DNA of 56,000 nt, from contig NC_081406.1 in assembly GCF_030272615.1 (NCBI RefSeq), positions 240,614,422-240,670,421 of the forward strand. Direction: 5' to 3'. Made by a program: the position numbers and the translations under genes. Under the pieces are notes generated by a model, which saw only the letters and a list, made by a program, of their open reading frames with translations, was not told the DNA's origin and did not search any database. Numbering within the stretch: the stretch's first letter is position 1; each line of letters starts with the position of its first letter. Shown piece by piece: positions 21,490 through 33,153 of the stretch. This DNA is from Cryptomeria japonica (lineage: Eukaryota > Streptophyta > Pinopsida > Cupressales > Cupressaceae).

Positions 21490-22970
21490 ATGTGGATTTG
21501 TGAATCACAAGGATTCCAAGCGATGAGTGGGAACGAGCGAGCAGGAGGGGGAGCTAGGGTTTCGTTGGACGAAGAGTCTGGCGATAGCGATGAGGATGGT
21601 GAGGCAGATGGAGTGGGTGGGGGTATTTTCTATCTGGAATGGGTTTTCCATGCTTCTTTTAGTACTTTCCCTTGCATTCTGGCGTGTTCCAGGGCTGGAA
21701 GCGCTAGTTTGCAGACTTGTTTTGGTGGTTGCTGGGTGTTCAAGGGTTCTTTTGGAGCATGCCTCATGGAGGTCGTTGTCTTTTCCCTGTCCCTTCCCGA
21801 TGTTTCTTTTGATGGCAGTTATTTGGCCTTGGGGTTTCGATGCGGTGTGTTGGTTGTTTCTTGTAGCCTCTACCCACTCTTGTGTGCTCTGGGGGATCCC
21901 CCGTTCCCTTCTGGTTTCTCTGGCTTTTGGAACCAGAGCTCTGCTAGGTCACAAAAGTGTGTGGATGTTTTGATGGGGTTTTTGTGTCCTGGGGGTGAGC
22001 AGACCCTCTAGTATCTTCCTACTTTCTTTTGGGTTAGGGTTTCTAGTGCTCCTTCCCCCTATTTTTCTGGTTCCCTCCTTGTTATGGTGTTCTCTATTTT
22101 GGGAGGGAGATGCAGCATTATTTTTTTGCAAAGAAAAGGTGGTTTGGGCACTTTGTCTGCTCTCCTTCCTGGCCTATCGAGGCGGCTCTTTCTCTTATCA
22201 AGGTGGAGACCAGGTGTGAGGGAGTGTTCTGGCTAGTGCTTCTTGCAACCTCAAAAGGTTTAACTGGTTTATCGATATGTTTCCTTCTTTGTCTTATTGA
22301 GGTGAACCTATCTCCTATTGAGGTGGAGATTTGGGGTGAGGATGCATGTCAACTTTTTTTGCTTGTTCTGCTGGTTTTGTGGGTTGAGGGAGCTTGTAAA
22401 AACCCTCTTGGCTTCTTGTGGGTTGAGGGAGCCTATAAAAACCCTCTTGTTTTCTTTTGCAGTTGTTTTTGGGATGGCAAGCTCGATGCTAGCAATTTTC
22501 AAGGGCCCAGATTGGCTAGTTTTGGTTTTTGGTTAAGGGTTAGTTGTGTTGTTGGCAAGCTGAATATTTTGTTTCAGGTTGAGGGAGCCTGGGAAAACCC
22601 TTTTATTTTTATTTTTGGGAGCCAATTTAAAACCCATTATGAAGGTTAGGGTAGCCTTTCAAAACCCCACTAGTCCAGATTGTGAGTATATTTTGATCTA
22701 TTGTAATATGGTGTTGTTGATCATGATGGGTGCTTGGATATACCTTTGGAAACATCTGTGGGTTAAGGGAGCCTTGTAAAACCCTTGTTTATTTGTTAGG
22801 AATGTTTCTATGTCTAGTTTGTGGTTTGGCTACTAGTTTGTTAATGTTCTTTTCTTTCAGCAGGGTTGTATTGTGGGTTCTAGATCCTGGTAAAATCTGA
22901 GGGTTTCGGGTCCCTTCAAAACCTGTGGGGTTTCGGGTCCCCTCAAAAACTATTTTCCCTTAATCAAAAA
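21490..22970. repeat. GC-richer block with degenerate repeats, origin unclear
   Basis: Base composition changes sharply at about 21520 from AT-rich to G+C and T/G-rich. An ORF from 21490 (with a Met at 21523) encodes an acidic Asp/Glu-Gly stretch and then hydrophobic sequence of no known family. From 22160 a unit of about 135 bp containing ATTGAGGTGGAGA is repeated twice. From 22380 the word GGTTGAGGGAGCCT-TAAAACCCT recurs about six times, twice as an exact-period 39-bp tandem (22380-22457) and finally as GGTTTCGGGTCCCCTCAAAA. It may be the 5' leader of a LINE or another repeat; I cannot support a gene. Confidence 0.45.
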
Positions 22971-24830
22971 CTTTGGAGTGACTAATCTAAAATGTTCACT
23001 CCTATCCATCTTGTGTTACAAACGGAAGTGATAGGCTGTCCAAAGAAGCTAGTTTTAATTAAAATGAGTAATGGGTTCCTAAGGGGTATGGAATGTGAAA
23101 ATATCAAGAAGAAAAAATTTCACTGTCGGAAACAACTAAAACGTTACACAAATAATGTTTGGATAAGTTTCATTAAATCCAACTCACAATTGTCTCTTCG
23201 TTGAGGGTGAGTTCAATTTAGGACTTTCGCTCACAGTTTATGTAGCCTTTTTTTAGGTATTTTATTTGTTGCAAGATCTTCCACTCAAGGATCTTTAATT
23301 TTTTACAATATTCTCAGGAATTTCAAGTAACGGTTTTTTAATATTTATTGTTTTCAAGCACTTTTTCTTTTCTTGCAGGCATGAGACAACTTTTTTGGGA
23401 AAAACTAGTGGGGTAAGTCCACTTATAACAAAAGCCTATAGGCTAATTACCATTTTTAATATATTAATTATTAAAGATAATCAATTGAAAAGGTAAATTG
23501 TGTCATTCTTTGTCAACTAAATATTTTTCTATTAGTTATAAATGGAAATGTCATTGAGTACTTCTATTAAACAAAAAAATATTACATCATTTTATAGAAC
23601 TGCAAATAGTGGAGATAGAGAGCAAACCAATAAATAGTATTAAGATGAAATTATATATTTAAATGGGGATGAAGACCAAGAGGTCATCATTCACAATTAT
23701 AGCTATGAGTTTGTTGGAATATTTTATAATTCTTTCCACTTTTGCAATTTTTTCTTTTGGTTTTCTAGTTTTATTTTATTTCATTTATCTATTTATTTTT
23801 AATAATACAAATGTTAAATAAAAAGTTTCTAAAAAATTGATGTTCATTCAATTTTTCATGGGTAAATGAATTGAATATAAAGTTAATTTTTTCTCTATTC
23901 ATAGTTTTGAAAAATGCTCACTAGTATAGTGTTAGTCCTATTATAATCTTTTAGAGCTAGTACTAACCTTAAAAAAATATGGAAATGGATGAATAACATG
24001 ATGAAGAGCTTCGACTAAATGCATGAGTTGAAGATTAATGAATTAAGCAAGTTAAAAGTACTAACAATTTTTTTTACCCAAATTTGTCTTCAAATAGTCC
24101 AAATAGAGTTTAGCTATTTCTTTAGAACTATTGGAATTAAAGAGTATGCAACTACAAAAAATAGAGCATTAGGATTACTCCTTGACTATTCCCTATAGAC
24201 AATTGGTCAAATGGGCTCTTTGCCATGAACAAAGGGAAGAACAAAGTTTGTTCCAACTTCTCTATCAAAAACATGGAAATCCCTTTTATTCTCAAGAAAC
24301 ATTAGGTAGAAAAATATACCATGTGAACTCCATAATTTGTAGTGATTCAAATAGAAAATACCAAAGTGAGGGTGAAAAATTAGAATGATACAATCCATAC
24401 ATTAATTCAATAAAATAATATCGCAATAGATGAAATATTTTTCCTATAAAGTCATATTAGAGACACAAGTAAGCCACCATAAAACATAGCAAACAAAATT
24501 GAAAAGGAGTACAATCACCTCCAATCAACACAAAAATACCATTACAAATGTTCAAACAAATCACATTGAATGTAGAAGAAGATTGGCACGTGAGAACACA
24601 TTGAAAAGGTACCAAAAAGTAATTTAAGTACAAAAACCTACATTAAAAATAATAAAATAGTGGTAGAAAAAAGACAATCACAACTATGATCTACAAAAAA
24701 TGACTCAAGACCTCAAGCACATATGCGTAAAGTACACAACTATGAGCACAAACAATAGAAATTTCATGGATATCTTCACCACATGACCTCACATATCAAT
24801 ATCACCATAGAAACCCTAACAACACATAAT
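22971..24830. other. Unassigned AT-rich sequence
   Basis: Short ORFs (22992-23204, 24182-24388) lack domains. No repeat boundary or signal is visible. Confidence 0.4.
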
Positions 24831-25008
24831 GTCATGCCCCAATTGCACACGTTTCATTAATTTCCACAAAGAAAGAAAAGAGACAACCAATATTTCTAGG
24901 CCCCACCTTTTTATGTACAATTATATTTCTTTCCTATGCATTGGGCAGCAGAGTCAACTCCCTTTCCTCCATCCCTTATTAATCTGGTTTAAAAAATCAA
25001 ACCACGGT

Positions 25009-26266
25009 TCATGGCACAAGGCCATCAAACAATGAAGGCCTCAACTTACTTATGTCATAAATTTGATTTTCATTTGATTCTATTGAGGACAGCTTGAAGA
25101 TATCACTGGAACCAAATTGATCTAACATATTATCCTTTCTCATATAGCTACCATACTGAAAATCAAAAGTGCATTTGTCATTATCGAATATCTGAGACTC
25201 ATGCACAAACTGAAAATTTTGATTATTGAGTGACAAGAACATGTTATGCTCATTAGACAACACACTTTCATGTTGATCATAAAACTCTTCATGATTCAAC
25301 TCACTGTCACACTTTATGGAAGTCTTTTCCAGTTGAGAAAAGTACAAATAATCATGTTCTAACATACAACTGGTGTCAAAGACCTCATTCTAGTCCTTAG
25401 TTTTCATATCAAATATGGGGTTCTCAAAAGAACATTAAAATAAGTCATGTACATCACACAAACTATTTTCATATGTATGAAATGGGAGAGATTCATACAC
25501 ATTTACCTCAAGTAACTGCAAATTGGGTTGCTCATATAAACTTTTACTTACATACTCACTGCTTCCATTCTCATCCTTGGCATCTGCATCATGCAACCAA
25601 CACAAACTTATATCATCATCATTTGATATCTCACTTAAAACTTGTATCTTTGATCCAAAGATACTCAAGTTTGTCATTCAAGTCATCATCCATGTTCATG
25701 CAAACATTTTCAACATAATTCTCATCTACACTTGAGAATACACAGTCATGCAGGTGTGGACTTGAAGGTTCTTGACTTGAAACACTATTGTAATCAATAT
25801 TACATTCATCTAATATCCACACTCGATTAAAATATGAATTCACATCAACATGTGCATCTTCATATGCATTGCAACCTTGAAAACCATCTAGCCTTAGTGT
25901 GGAAGGAGAGCCAAAATAACATGTGTCATACTTGACACTACCTCTAATATAATCACTATCAAACTTCATGTGAATTGAGTACAAATTTGCATACCTCTGA
26001 TATTCCATGGTTAATAAATCTAAAATTTGTTCACTACTGAGTGAACCTTCTTCTTCTCCCATATCTTCCACTACCTCTTTTCCCAGGTCTTTATTAGAGC
26101 TGCCAGCATAATTGAGTTGCAAATTAAGATCCCCAAGGTTGTCATATTCATCATTGAAATGTAAGGTTTCAATAGATCCATTGTAACAAACATTACTCCC
26201 ACCACTTGGAGGTGAGTTTTCAACAACCTTGTCAAGAATGCAGTCATATATTGATGTATCTTTCAC
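25009..26266 (-). pseudogene. Acidic ORF of gypsy-like fragment
   Basis: Three open stretches in series (26266-25631, 25677-25435, 25365-25009) encode Asp/Asn/Ser/Tyr-rich sequence. The first contains EEEGSLSSEQILDLLTMEYQ, matching the block at 5893-6693. A frameshift near 25650 and a stop near 25390 break it. It is present in two separate elements, so it is a real family component of unknown role, placed directly after gag. Confidence 0.55.
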
Positions 26267-26344
26267 ACATTTTGAGCATTCATCTCTGTTATAGGTCTGA
26301 TTCCTATGAGAACCATTTTGACTTGCACATTGATCTTCTAAGGA

Positions 26345-26732
26345 CTAATAAAAAACCCCACACTCACTAATTTGAGAAACATTGTCACATTTTGATATAT
26401 TTCCATCATTTTCAGACATTACATCCTTATCACCAACTCTATGAACCTCAACATTTGATGCATTTTCAAATTTAACTTTCTCAATAATATCCATCCAATC
26501 ACGAATTTGACTAATTCTTTGTGGCCTCAAAGATTTTGTCCAGCCTCAAAGATTTTGTCCATTGGACTAAACTAGGTTCATAAGCCTTTAGAAATAAATC
26601 AATGTATACAGACTCCTTTGGTGTAAAACCACTCAAGATCTCCTTAGCTGCAATTAAGAATCTTAAAAATAATTCTCTTGGTGATTCATTTTGCAGTCTC
26701 CTTAAATCTAATAATGCACTAGCATGCATCAT
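26345..26732 (-). pseudogene. Gag C-terminal region, frame-broken by a 20-bp duplication
   Basis: Minus-strand reading gives ELFLRFLIAAKEILSGFTPK and then YIDLFLKAYEPSLVQW, a pattern like the helical C-terminal half of plant gypsy gag. At about 26522-26561 GCCTCAAAGATTTTGTCCA occurs twice in tandem, which shifts the frame. The downstream open stretch to 26345 is the continuation in the other frame. Confidence 0.55.
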
Positions 26733-26867
26733 ATCATCAATTTTAACTACAACTAGCTCAAGATGTATTTGGGGTTGATCATATGTTAGGCACTGAGATG
26801 AATCAATTGGGACACTAGATCTACATTCATTTTGAAGATTAGACTCATCATCTATCTCACTCCTTGA

Positions 26868-28085
26868 CTACAGGGCAAGTGCAAGGTAATGAATCACAAA
26901 TTCGTGGAAGTTCATGCATTGGAAAATGCGCTCTTATAAACAGGGGCCCGTTTATGCTTCGAGCTCTCGAGCTGAAAGGTAACGGGGGCCCAAAGCAAAA
27001 ATAAACGGGCCCCCATTTTGTTTTAAAATGGGGGCCCGCTTTTAAATAAAACAGGGGCCTCATTTTTAAAAAACGGGCCCCCGTTTCTAAATCGTATTTT
27101 TCCTTTTTTCTTCACAAGCCGCCCTTGTTTGAAAATGGGGACCTGTTTTGTGGAAGTTGATTCCACAACCCACCACTTGGCTCGAGATTAGGCCTGAGAT
27201 AGGCCTGGGGTGGCCACACCTAAGACATGGACCTGCAAATTCAAATCTCCATGAATGAAAGCACAAATACGATCTTCTGAAATAATTTACGTGCCTGTAA
27301 TTAGAGAATTTTATACGAAATTAAATCCCATTTCAGATTATATTGTCTAGATTCTAAATATGTAAATTTATTTAAAAATTGATTATTTTAACTATTTTTC
27401 ATTTAATTTATACTAAATCGGGTCCATAAACTTGAAATATTAACTAATTTTGTTTAATTTAATAACTTTTTTATTTTAATGAATTTTGAAAAAAAATTTA
27501 CATGTCATCAATCTACACAAAATTCTTTTCTATTTAAAAAAAAATAAAAAAAATATTAAGTTTACATCAAATTATGTAGGCCGTACACGTCAAATTTTTA
27601 AAAACATAATTACGGTCATTAAAAAATTAATTAAAAAATAATAATTTAAATAAAAAATATAGAAAAATATTCTCATTAATCTTCAGTGAGTTAAAAACTA
27701 TTTCCCAAAATGGTTTGAGAAAATAATTTTAATTTTGTCAAAAAGTGTGGGTCGTACACATGCATGGTATGGTCCTGAAACATGCATTTTTAAAACAGAG
27801 TTTTTAGAACTCCATTCCAAAAGTTATTTTTTATTATGTGGGTATTAAAATAAATTACATATTTGGAAAGTAGACTCAGAGGGCTATCTTTTATATTGAT
27901 GACTTTTTCCAAGATTCAGTCTCCAAGTGTTTCAAAATTTAAGCTCAAATGAGACAAAATCTGAAAATCAAGGAAAACGCTTCCACTTTTTGGCCAAAAA
28001 GTGGACTCAGCTTCTTGCATTGACCCTGCATACATATGGTATTTTCAGCTTTTGGGGTAGAATCAGATTGTATACTGCTGCCAAA
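26868..28085. repeat. GGGCCC-rich insertion within gag
   Basis: It separates the gag core (28085-28330) from the gag C-terminal part (26511-26732). Its left 250 bp carry six or more GGGGCCC/GGGCCCCC words, including a perfect 14-bp inverted repeat at 27006-27019 and 27025-27038 around GTTTT. The rest is AT-rich with no ORF. Edges are approximate and no terminal repeats or target duplication were established. Confidence 0.45.
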
Positions 28086-28330
28086 TCATTTCAAAAATAG
28101 CATCTCAAGGTTCTTCCAAGAAAATACACTTTCCAAGGGCAAGCTACTAAACCATTCACTTGCATCCTCTTCAAGAGATCTTACAAATAATTTCATATAT
28201 GCATCCTCTGCATAAATCTGATTATCGTCCATGAAATAAATAATGACTGCACATACTTACTGGCTGATTCATCTTCCCTCCCATAAAATTTTGGCAAATA
28301 CCACTTTAGTCTAATAGGGAAAGGATTTGG
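28085..28330 (-). pseudogene. Gypsy gag core remnant
   Basis: Minus-strand reading includes PIRLKWYLPKFYGREDESA and, in a shifted frame, QIYAEDAYMKLFVRSLEEDA then SEWFSSLP and a Trp-Lys-Asn-Leu segment. This is the typical order of the plant gypsy capsid domain (Leu-Pro-Lys-Phe, Phe-x-x-Ser-Leu-x-x-x-Ala-x-x-Trp-Phe). A frameshift and a stop disrupt it. Confidence 0.6.
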
Positions 28331-28930
28331 ATAACCCTAGACATGACTGAAATTCAGAGGGTTATACTTTTCTGAGATACACAATCTTCTTTGTGGATAT
28401 GACTGAGCATTCTAACTTGACATTACATTACTAGAAACCATACATGGAACATTACTCTGATGATACATCTTTACTTGTGCTTTCACAAACTCATAACATC
28501 AACCAATACAGTTACTAACTTAAAAGTATAAAATTCAACATGCTTCTCACAAAATACTTAACTAGAATTTGTATCAAAGAAGCATATAAAGCCAATACTA
28601 ACAATTCCTTTGCTTAGTGAGATTCTTCACCTGATAAGGAACATGATTTGAATTTAGAATAAGAATACCTGGATACTGCAACATCTGTTAATTTCTTTCT
28701 GACTAGATGCTTGAAGATCTTCTTCACATCTCAAGTTCATTTTTCTCAGAGTCGCCACCACCTTATAGAGGAAAATATTTCAAACAGCTTGAAGCCATTT
28801 AAAACACATTCATTCTGGGTTTCTTTCAACAAAAGAGTCACACATTCCTTCTTCAAGATGGCTGCAAATAAAACTTTCCCCAGGTTGAAAATTCTAGATT
28901 CTTCAACTTCACAGACTCTTGTTTAATGGA

Positions 28931-31022
28931 TGGGTAAAAGTACAAACCCGTGTCACACTTTTACAAAGGAAAAGGCTAACACAACAATAACTGTTCAATT
29001 TTGTCGCCATAAAAGTGTAATTTGCATTTTGAATTTGAAGATGATGTAAACTTATTAAATGTGTAACATTTGTTGAAGTTTAAGTCTACTATTTTTCAAA
29101 ATAAAATTGTCAATAATTTATATTTTTTTTTAGCTTTAAAGTCCATTTTTTTATTGCTGAAAAATGTTGAAAAATAGGGGGTTTAGTTCCCACCTCAAAA
29201 GAAAATGTAAATCAACTTTTTTTTTTTCCGATTTTGATATCCGTTATAGATCACATATTTGTATAGTGCATGAAAAAAAAATTAAAAAATTTGATGTATA
29301 TTTTCTTTGTTATAGCATTTGGAAGTTGAATACACTAGAATTTGACAGTTTTTTGTCTCCCACCACAATTTGTCTATTCAATTTATGATAATTAAAAAAC
29401 TAAAAATACCCTTTTGGAGAAGACTCTCTTCTAGTGAACCATATTTTTTTCAATTTTTTGTGAAGTGATTCGATATTTTTTGTTGTTTTTCAAAGCAACC
29501 TGTTATCGAACAAAAGAATACCTAGTTGTAGTATTTTTAATTTTTTATATATTAAATGTAATCAAAAGATTATAAAAATTATATGAGTAGAATCATGACT
29601 TCGATCTCTACAAAAGGGTTTTTTTAATAAGTTTAATTTACCTATTGAATTTTGTTGCAAAAGTGACAAGTTCGAGAAAATCATCATTTTTGTTGATGTG
29701 GCTACCACTTGGCATTCCACATAGGTTGTTTTGGCCAGAACCCTTTCCGGCAAGAACTATGAGGGCCGACACGGCCGATCGTACAATTGATTGGTCGCTT
29801 GAACCACATATAAAAAAAAGTTTTTTTTCCCATTAAAAAATCCAAAACAATCAAGTGCGAAAATAATAAGAGTTATTTTTGCAAAAAATCAATTTTTTTT
29901 CTCAAATAAAAAGGCATTTTGGAGTGAGTAGGAAGATTATAAAGGGGTGAAGATTTTTTATTTTTTTTCGGAAGGCGTCTACCCTTTCCAAGTATGTTAT
30001 TTTAAATTATTTTTTCAATCATGCTTAATTTACAACATTAGATGTTTTTTTTGGAAATTAAATATTTTTTAGATTAAATTTAAAACTTTATTTTATTATT
30101 CATTAATTGCGCTTCAATCATTTATTTTCAATTATGTTATCTTAAATATTTTTTTCAATTATTGTTATTAAACCATGTTATTAATGTTATTAAATCATGT
30201 TCATTGTACATTGCATAGTCAAATGTAGAATCCAAGTAAACTTAATTTCTTACTCTTTACATCAATGCTCTTATTTCTTGAATGTTGTTTCTTTATTTTC
30301 TAAATTTTGAAAATTGGAGTTTAAGACAAATGATCTAAATGGATGAAATTTACACATGTTTCATTTATTCAATTTAAAAAGTTTAAGAAAACCAAATTAT
30401 TTGTACGTTTTGTTTGTTAAGAACAAGGAAAACTAACTAGATATAACTTATTTACTATATGAGTAGATTAATTCTTACAAATTTACATACTTAAAATCTA
30501 ACTAAATATTTAATTTGTAAAATATGTTTAAACACTTTTATGAAATTGAGTATATATCCAACACTATTTAGTACTGAATTATATTATATTTTATTTCCTA
30601 ATACTTGACTCAAACTCTCTATATATTAGCTAAGTGATTTCAAACAATTAATGTTATTAAATCACGTTCATATGTACATTGCATATAGTCAAATGTATCT
30701 AATTGAAGTATACTTAATTTCTTACCTTTTGTCAATTCTCCTAAATTTTTTGAGCCTTATTTTTTCATATTCTAAATTATAAAAAAATGGACTTCAAGTC
30801 AAATGATCTAAATGGATGAAATTTACACATGTTAAGTTTAAGAATACAAAATTATTTATACATTTCACTAATTACATTTGTTTTGTTAAGAAGCGAGGAA
30901 AAGAAACTACATATATATAAATTTTTTAGTTCAAAGCACTAAATTTTGAAGATCTGCATATTTGCATGTTTTTGTTTTTAGGTTCAAAGAACAAAATTTT
31001 GAAGATCTAAATAATTTTTGCA
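28931..31022. other. AT-rich intergenic sequence
   Basis: No gene is supported. Homopolymer T/A runs are frequent. A GC-richer patch at 29695-29800 (GGCCAGAACCCTTTCCGGCAAGAAC) resembles sequence at 40075-40115. A direct repeat lies at 30176-30450 and 30649-30920. Confidence 0.5.
30176..30920. repeat. Direct repeat pair, about 270 bp, offset 473 bp
   Basis: 30176-30450 and 30649-30920 share ATTAAATCATGTTCA-TGTACATTGCATA-TAGTCAAATGTA, TGATCTAAATGGATGAAATT and an AAGAA-GAGGAAAA tail. A short second pair (GTTCAAAG-ACTAAATTTTGAAGATCT) at 30931-30955 and 30981-31005 lies just before the transposase-like ORF. Confidence 0.65.
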
Positions 31023-32799
31023 ATGGGGAATAAGAGGACTAGATCAAGGTTGTACGATCATAAAAGGGACAATAAGATGAAAGGTCATACAAAACGTAGT
31101 CAACAAGAATTCGTTATTGTTCAAGATCAACATGATGATGTTCAAGAAACATCTGCTTAGGTACGAGATGAATTTTTTTTTCTGCTATGGAAAATTTGAT
31201 GGAAATGTATGAAGATAGTCTTTTCAATGAAATTCCATCTAAAGATATGATACCTGAAAGCACACTAAAATTGCATTGTAAGAAATTATGGGATGATTAT
31301 TTTAAAAATGAGTCTATTATTGGAAGAGCACAATTATCTACTAAGTTATTTAGGAAAAGGGAAATGAAACCTGTTTTCGAGTTGTTGGGTGTTGGTAATA
31401 AGAAAAGTTCTCCTGATACATTATTAAAAGAAACTATAATTGAAAATTTACAAGAAGCATTGAATTGTATTGACAGCACAAGTCGAGGTGTTGATTTAAG
31501 TGTTGCACATAGAGCATTGATGACTATGATTACTAGTAAGAAATTGACTCATAGAAAATAAGTTAATGCAATTTCTCAATTAATGCATGTATCTAGAAGA
31601 ACTGTTCAAAGATACATTAGGAGGAGAAATATGTTGGATGAAAACATTGAAAAGAATTGGGTAAATATCTGTAGGGTTCCTAGAAAAGACATAATTTCTG
31701 AAGATGTAAAAAGACAGGTCATTGATTATTGGACCAACCAATCTCGTGTTTCCTCCAATAGAAGGGACATTATACAGATGATAGATGAAGATGGTAAAAA
31801 GATTACACATCCAAAACATTTCTTAGATACAACACAGAGTGAATTGTTTGAAGCATTCAAGCAAGAATTTTCAGATGTAAATATTTGTCAAAGGATGTTT
31901 GAGAGATTGCATCCTTTCTTTGTACGCATAAATAAGGTACGTGAAACTTTTGTTTTTGAAATCATGTTGAATTTCATCTACACTTGAAGTCATATAAGAA
32001 GTTCATGGCAACAATTAATCAAAATCTATTCATTCCTACAAGTACAACACAATTTGTGAAGTCTATTTTATGTGATAAATTAGAAGATTCAGATGAGTTT
32101 AAAATACAATGTATAAAGGTGAATGCAATGATTGCGGATTTTTGAGTAAGTTTGTGTTGCAAACTGAGAATATTGATATTCATGCACTAGTTATATGGAA
32201 GAGATTTGAATATGAGACATAACAAAGTAAGCCAGGAACTGAATCCAAAAAAAAAATGTTGAAAGAGAGTGAATTGCCCTACATTTAGTTTATAGATAGA
32301 TTTCATAATATGATATATCCACGTATCCAACATTGTCATGGTGCAAGATGGCAGGCTAAGAAATTTTGTGATTCAAAGAATTGGTTTTCACCAGGTTGTA
32401 AATTCTTTCAATTGTAGATTTCTCCGAGAACTATACATTTAGCCCTCATAAAGAAATTCAAAGTCAATATTATCATTCAGATCAAATTGCAATATTTGTA
32501 CAAGTTTTCTATAGACATGCACAATTTCATGTGGATGGTATAGAGAGTACTGAAAATGAACACATTATCATCAAGGAGGTTCATTTCTATATCAATGATG
32601 ATACGTGTCATGATAGGAGCTATGTAGCACATTTTGTGGGAATGTTTTTTGAAGATATTAAATATCATGGGATAGAATGTACACAACATTGGATTTGGTT
32701 AGATGGATGTGCTGGTACATACATTAGATTTGAAATCGATTATTTAAGTTGATTTTTTTCTTATATACAATTTGATTGTATATAATAGGTAAAATTTTT

Positions 32800-32803
<4 letters not shown>

Positions 32804-32853
<50 letters not shown>
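32804..32853. repeat. (TA)n microsatellite
   Basis: About 25 TA units lying between the DGC motif and the following QFKSTKAFNWLS coding block of the transposase-like gene, either in an intron or as a disruptive expansion. Confidence 0.95.
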
Positions 32854-32856
<3 letters not shown>

Positions 32857-33109
32857 ATTCATGTCAAGGCAATTTAAGTCTACAAAAGCTTTTAACTGGT
32901 TATCCTTACAACATGCTTGACCTAGCATAAAGTTTTTGTGGAACTTCTTTGAGAGTGGACATGGAAAAGGAGAGCATGGAGCGGGAGCATGTGTGACCCG
33001 TGCACTTCGCCAACATGAACTTGCAGGTAAATTCTCTTCATATTTGTGTACAGATTTAATTCTCTTCATATTTGTGTATAGTTTTAATTCTCTTCATAGA
33101 TTAATTTAA

Positions 33110-33111
<2 letters not shown>

Positions 33112-33152
<41 letters not shown>
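33112..33152. repeat. (GT)n microsatellite
   Basis: About 20 GT units inside the probable intron 33027-33176. Confidence 0.95.

Positions 33153-33153
<1 letters not shown>

Larger units (their letters stand above)
24900..28930 (-). mobile_element. Fragment of the same gypsy-like family
   Basis: Minus-strand internal region homologous to 5500-7500 in layout: acidic ORFs with the Leu-Ser-Ser-Glu-Gln-Ile block, gag C-terminal sequence and the CACCTGATAAGGAAC / CACCTTATAAGGAAC stretch (28630 and 7300). In addition it keeps the gag core. No LTR or primer site flanks it, so both ends are truncated. A foreign GGGCCC-rich segment splits gag (about 26868-28085). The left edge is approximate. Confidence 0.65.

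Noticed and set aside
24829-24850. LTR start TGTCATGCCCC on the plus strand
   Set aside because: The words resemble plant gypsy LTR starts, but I found no matching end, primer site or second copy.
26857-27063. Minus-strand ORF rich in Gly-Pro
   Set aside because: It is a translation of the GGGCCC-rich insertion and has no domain.
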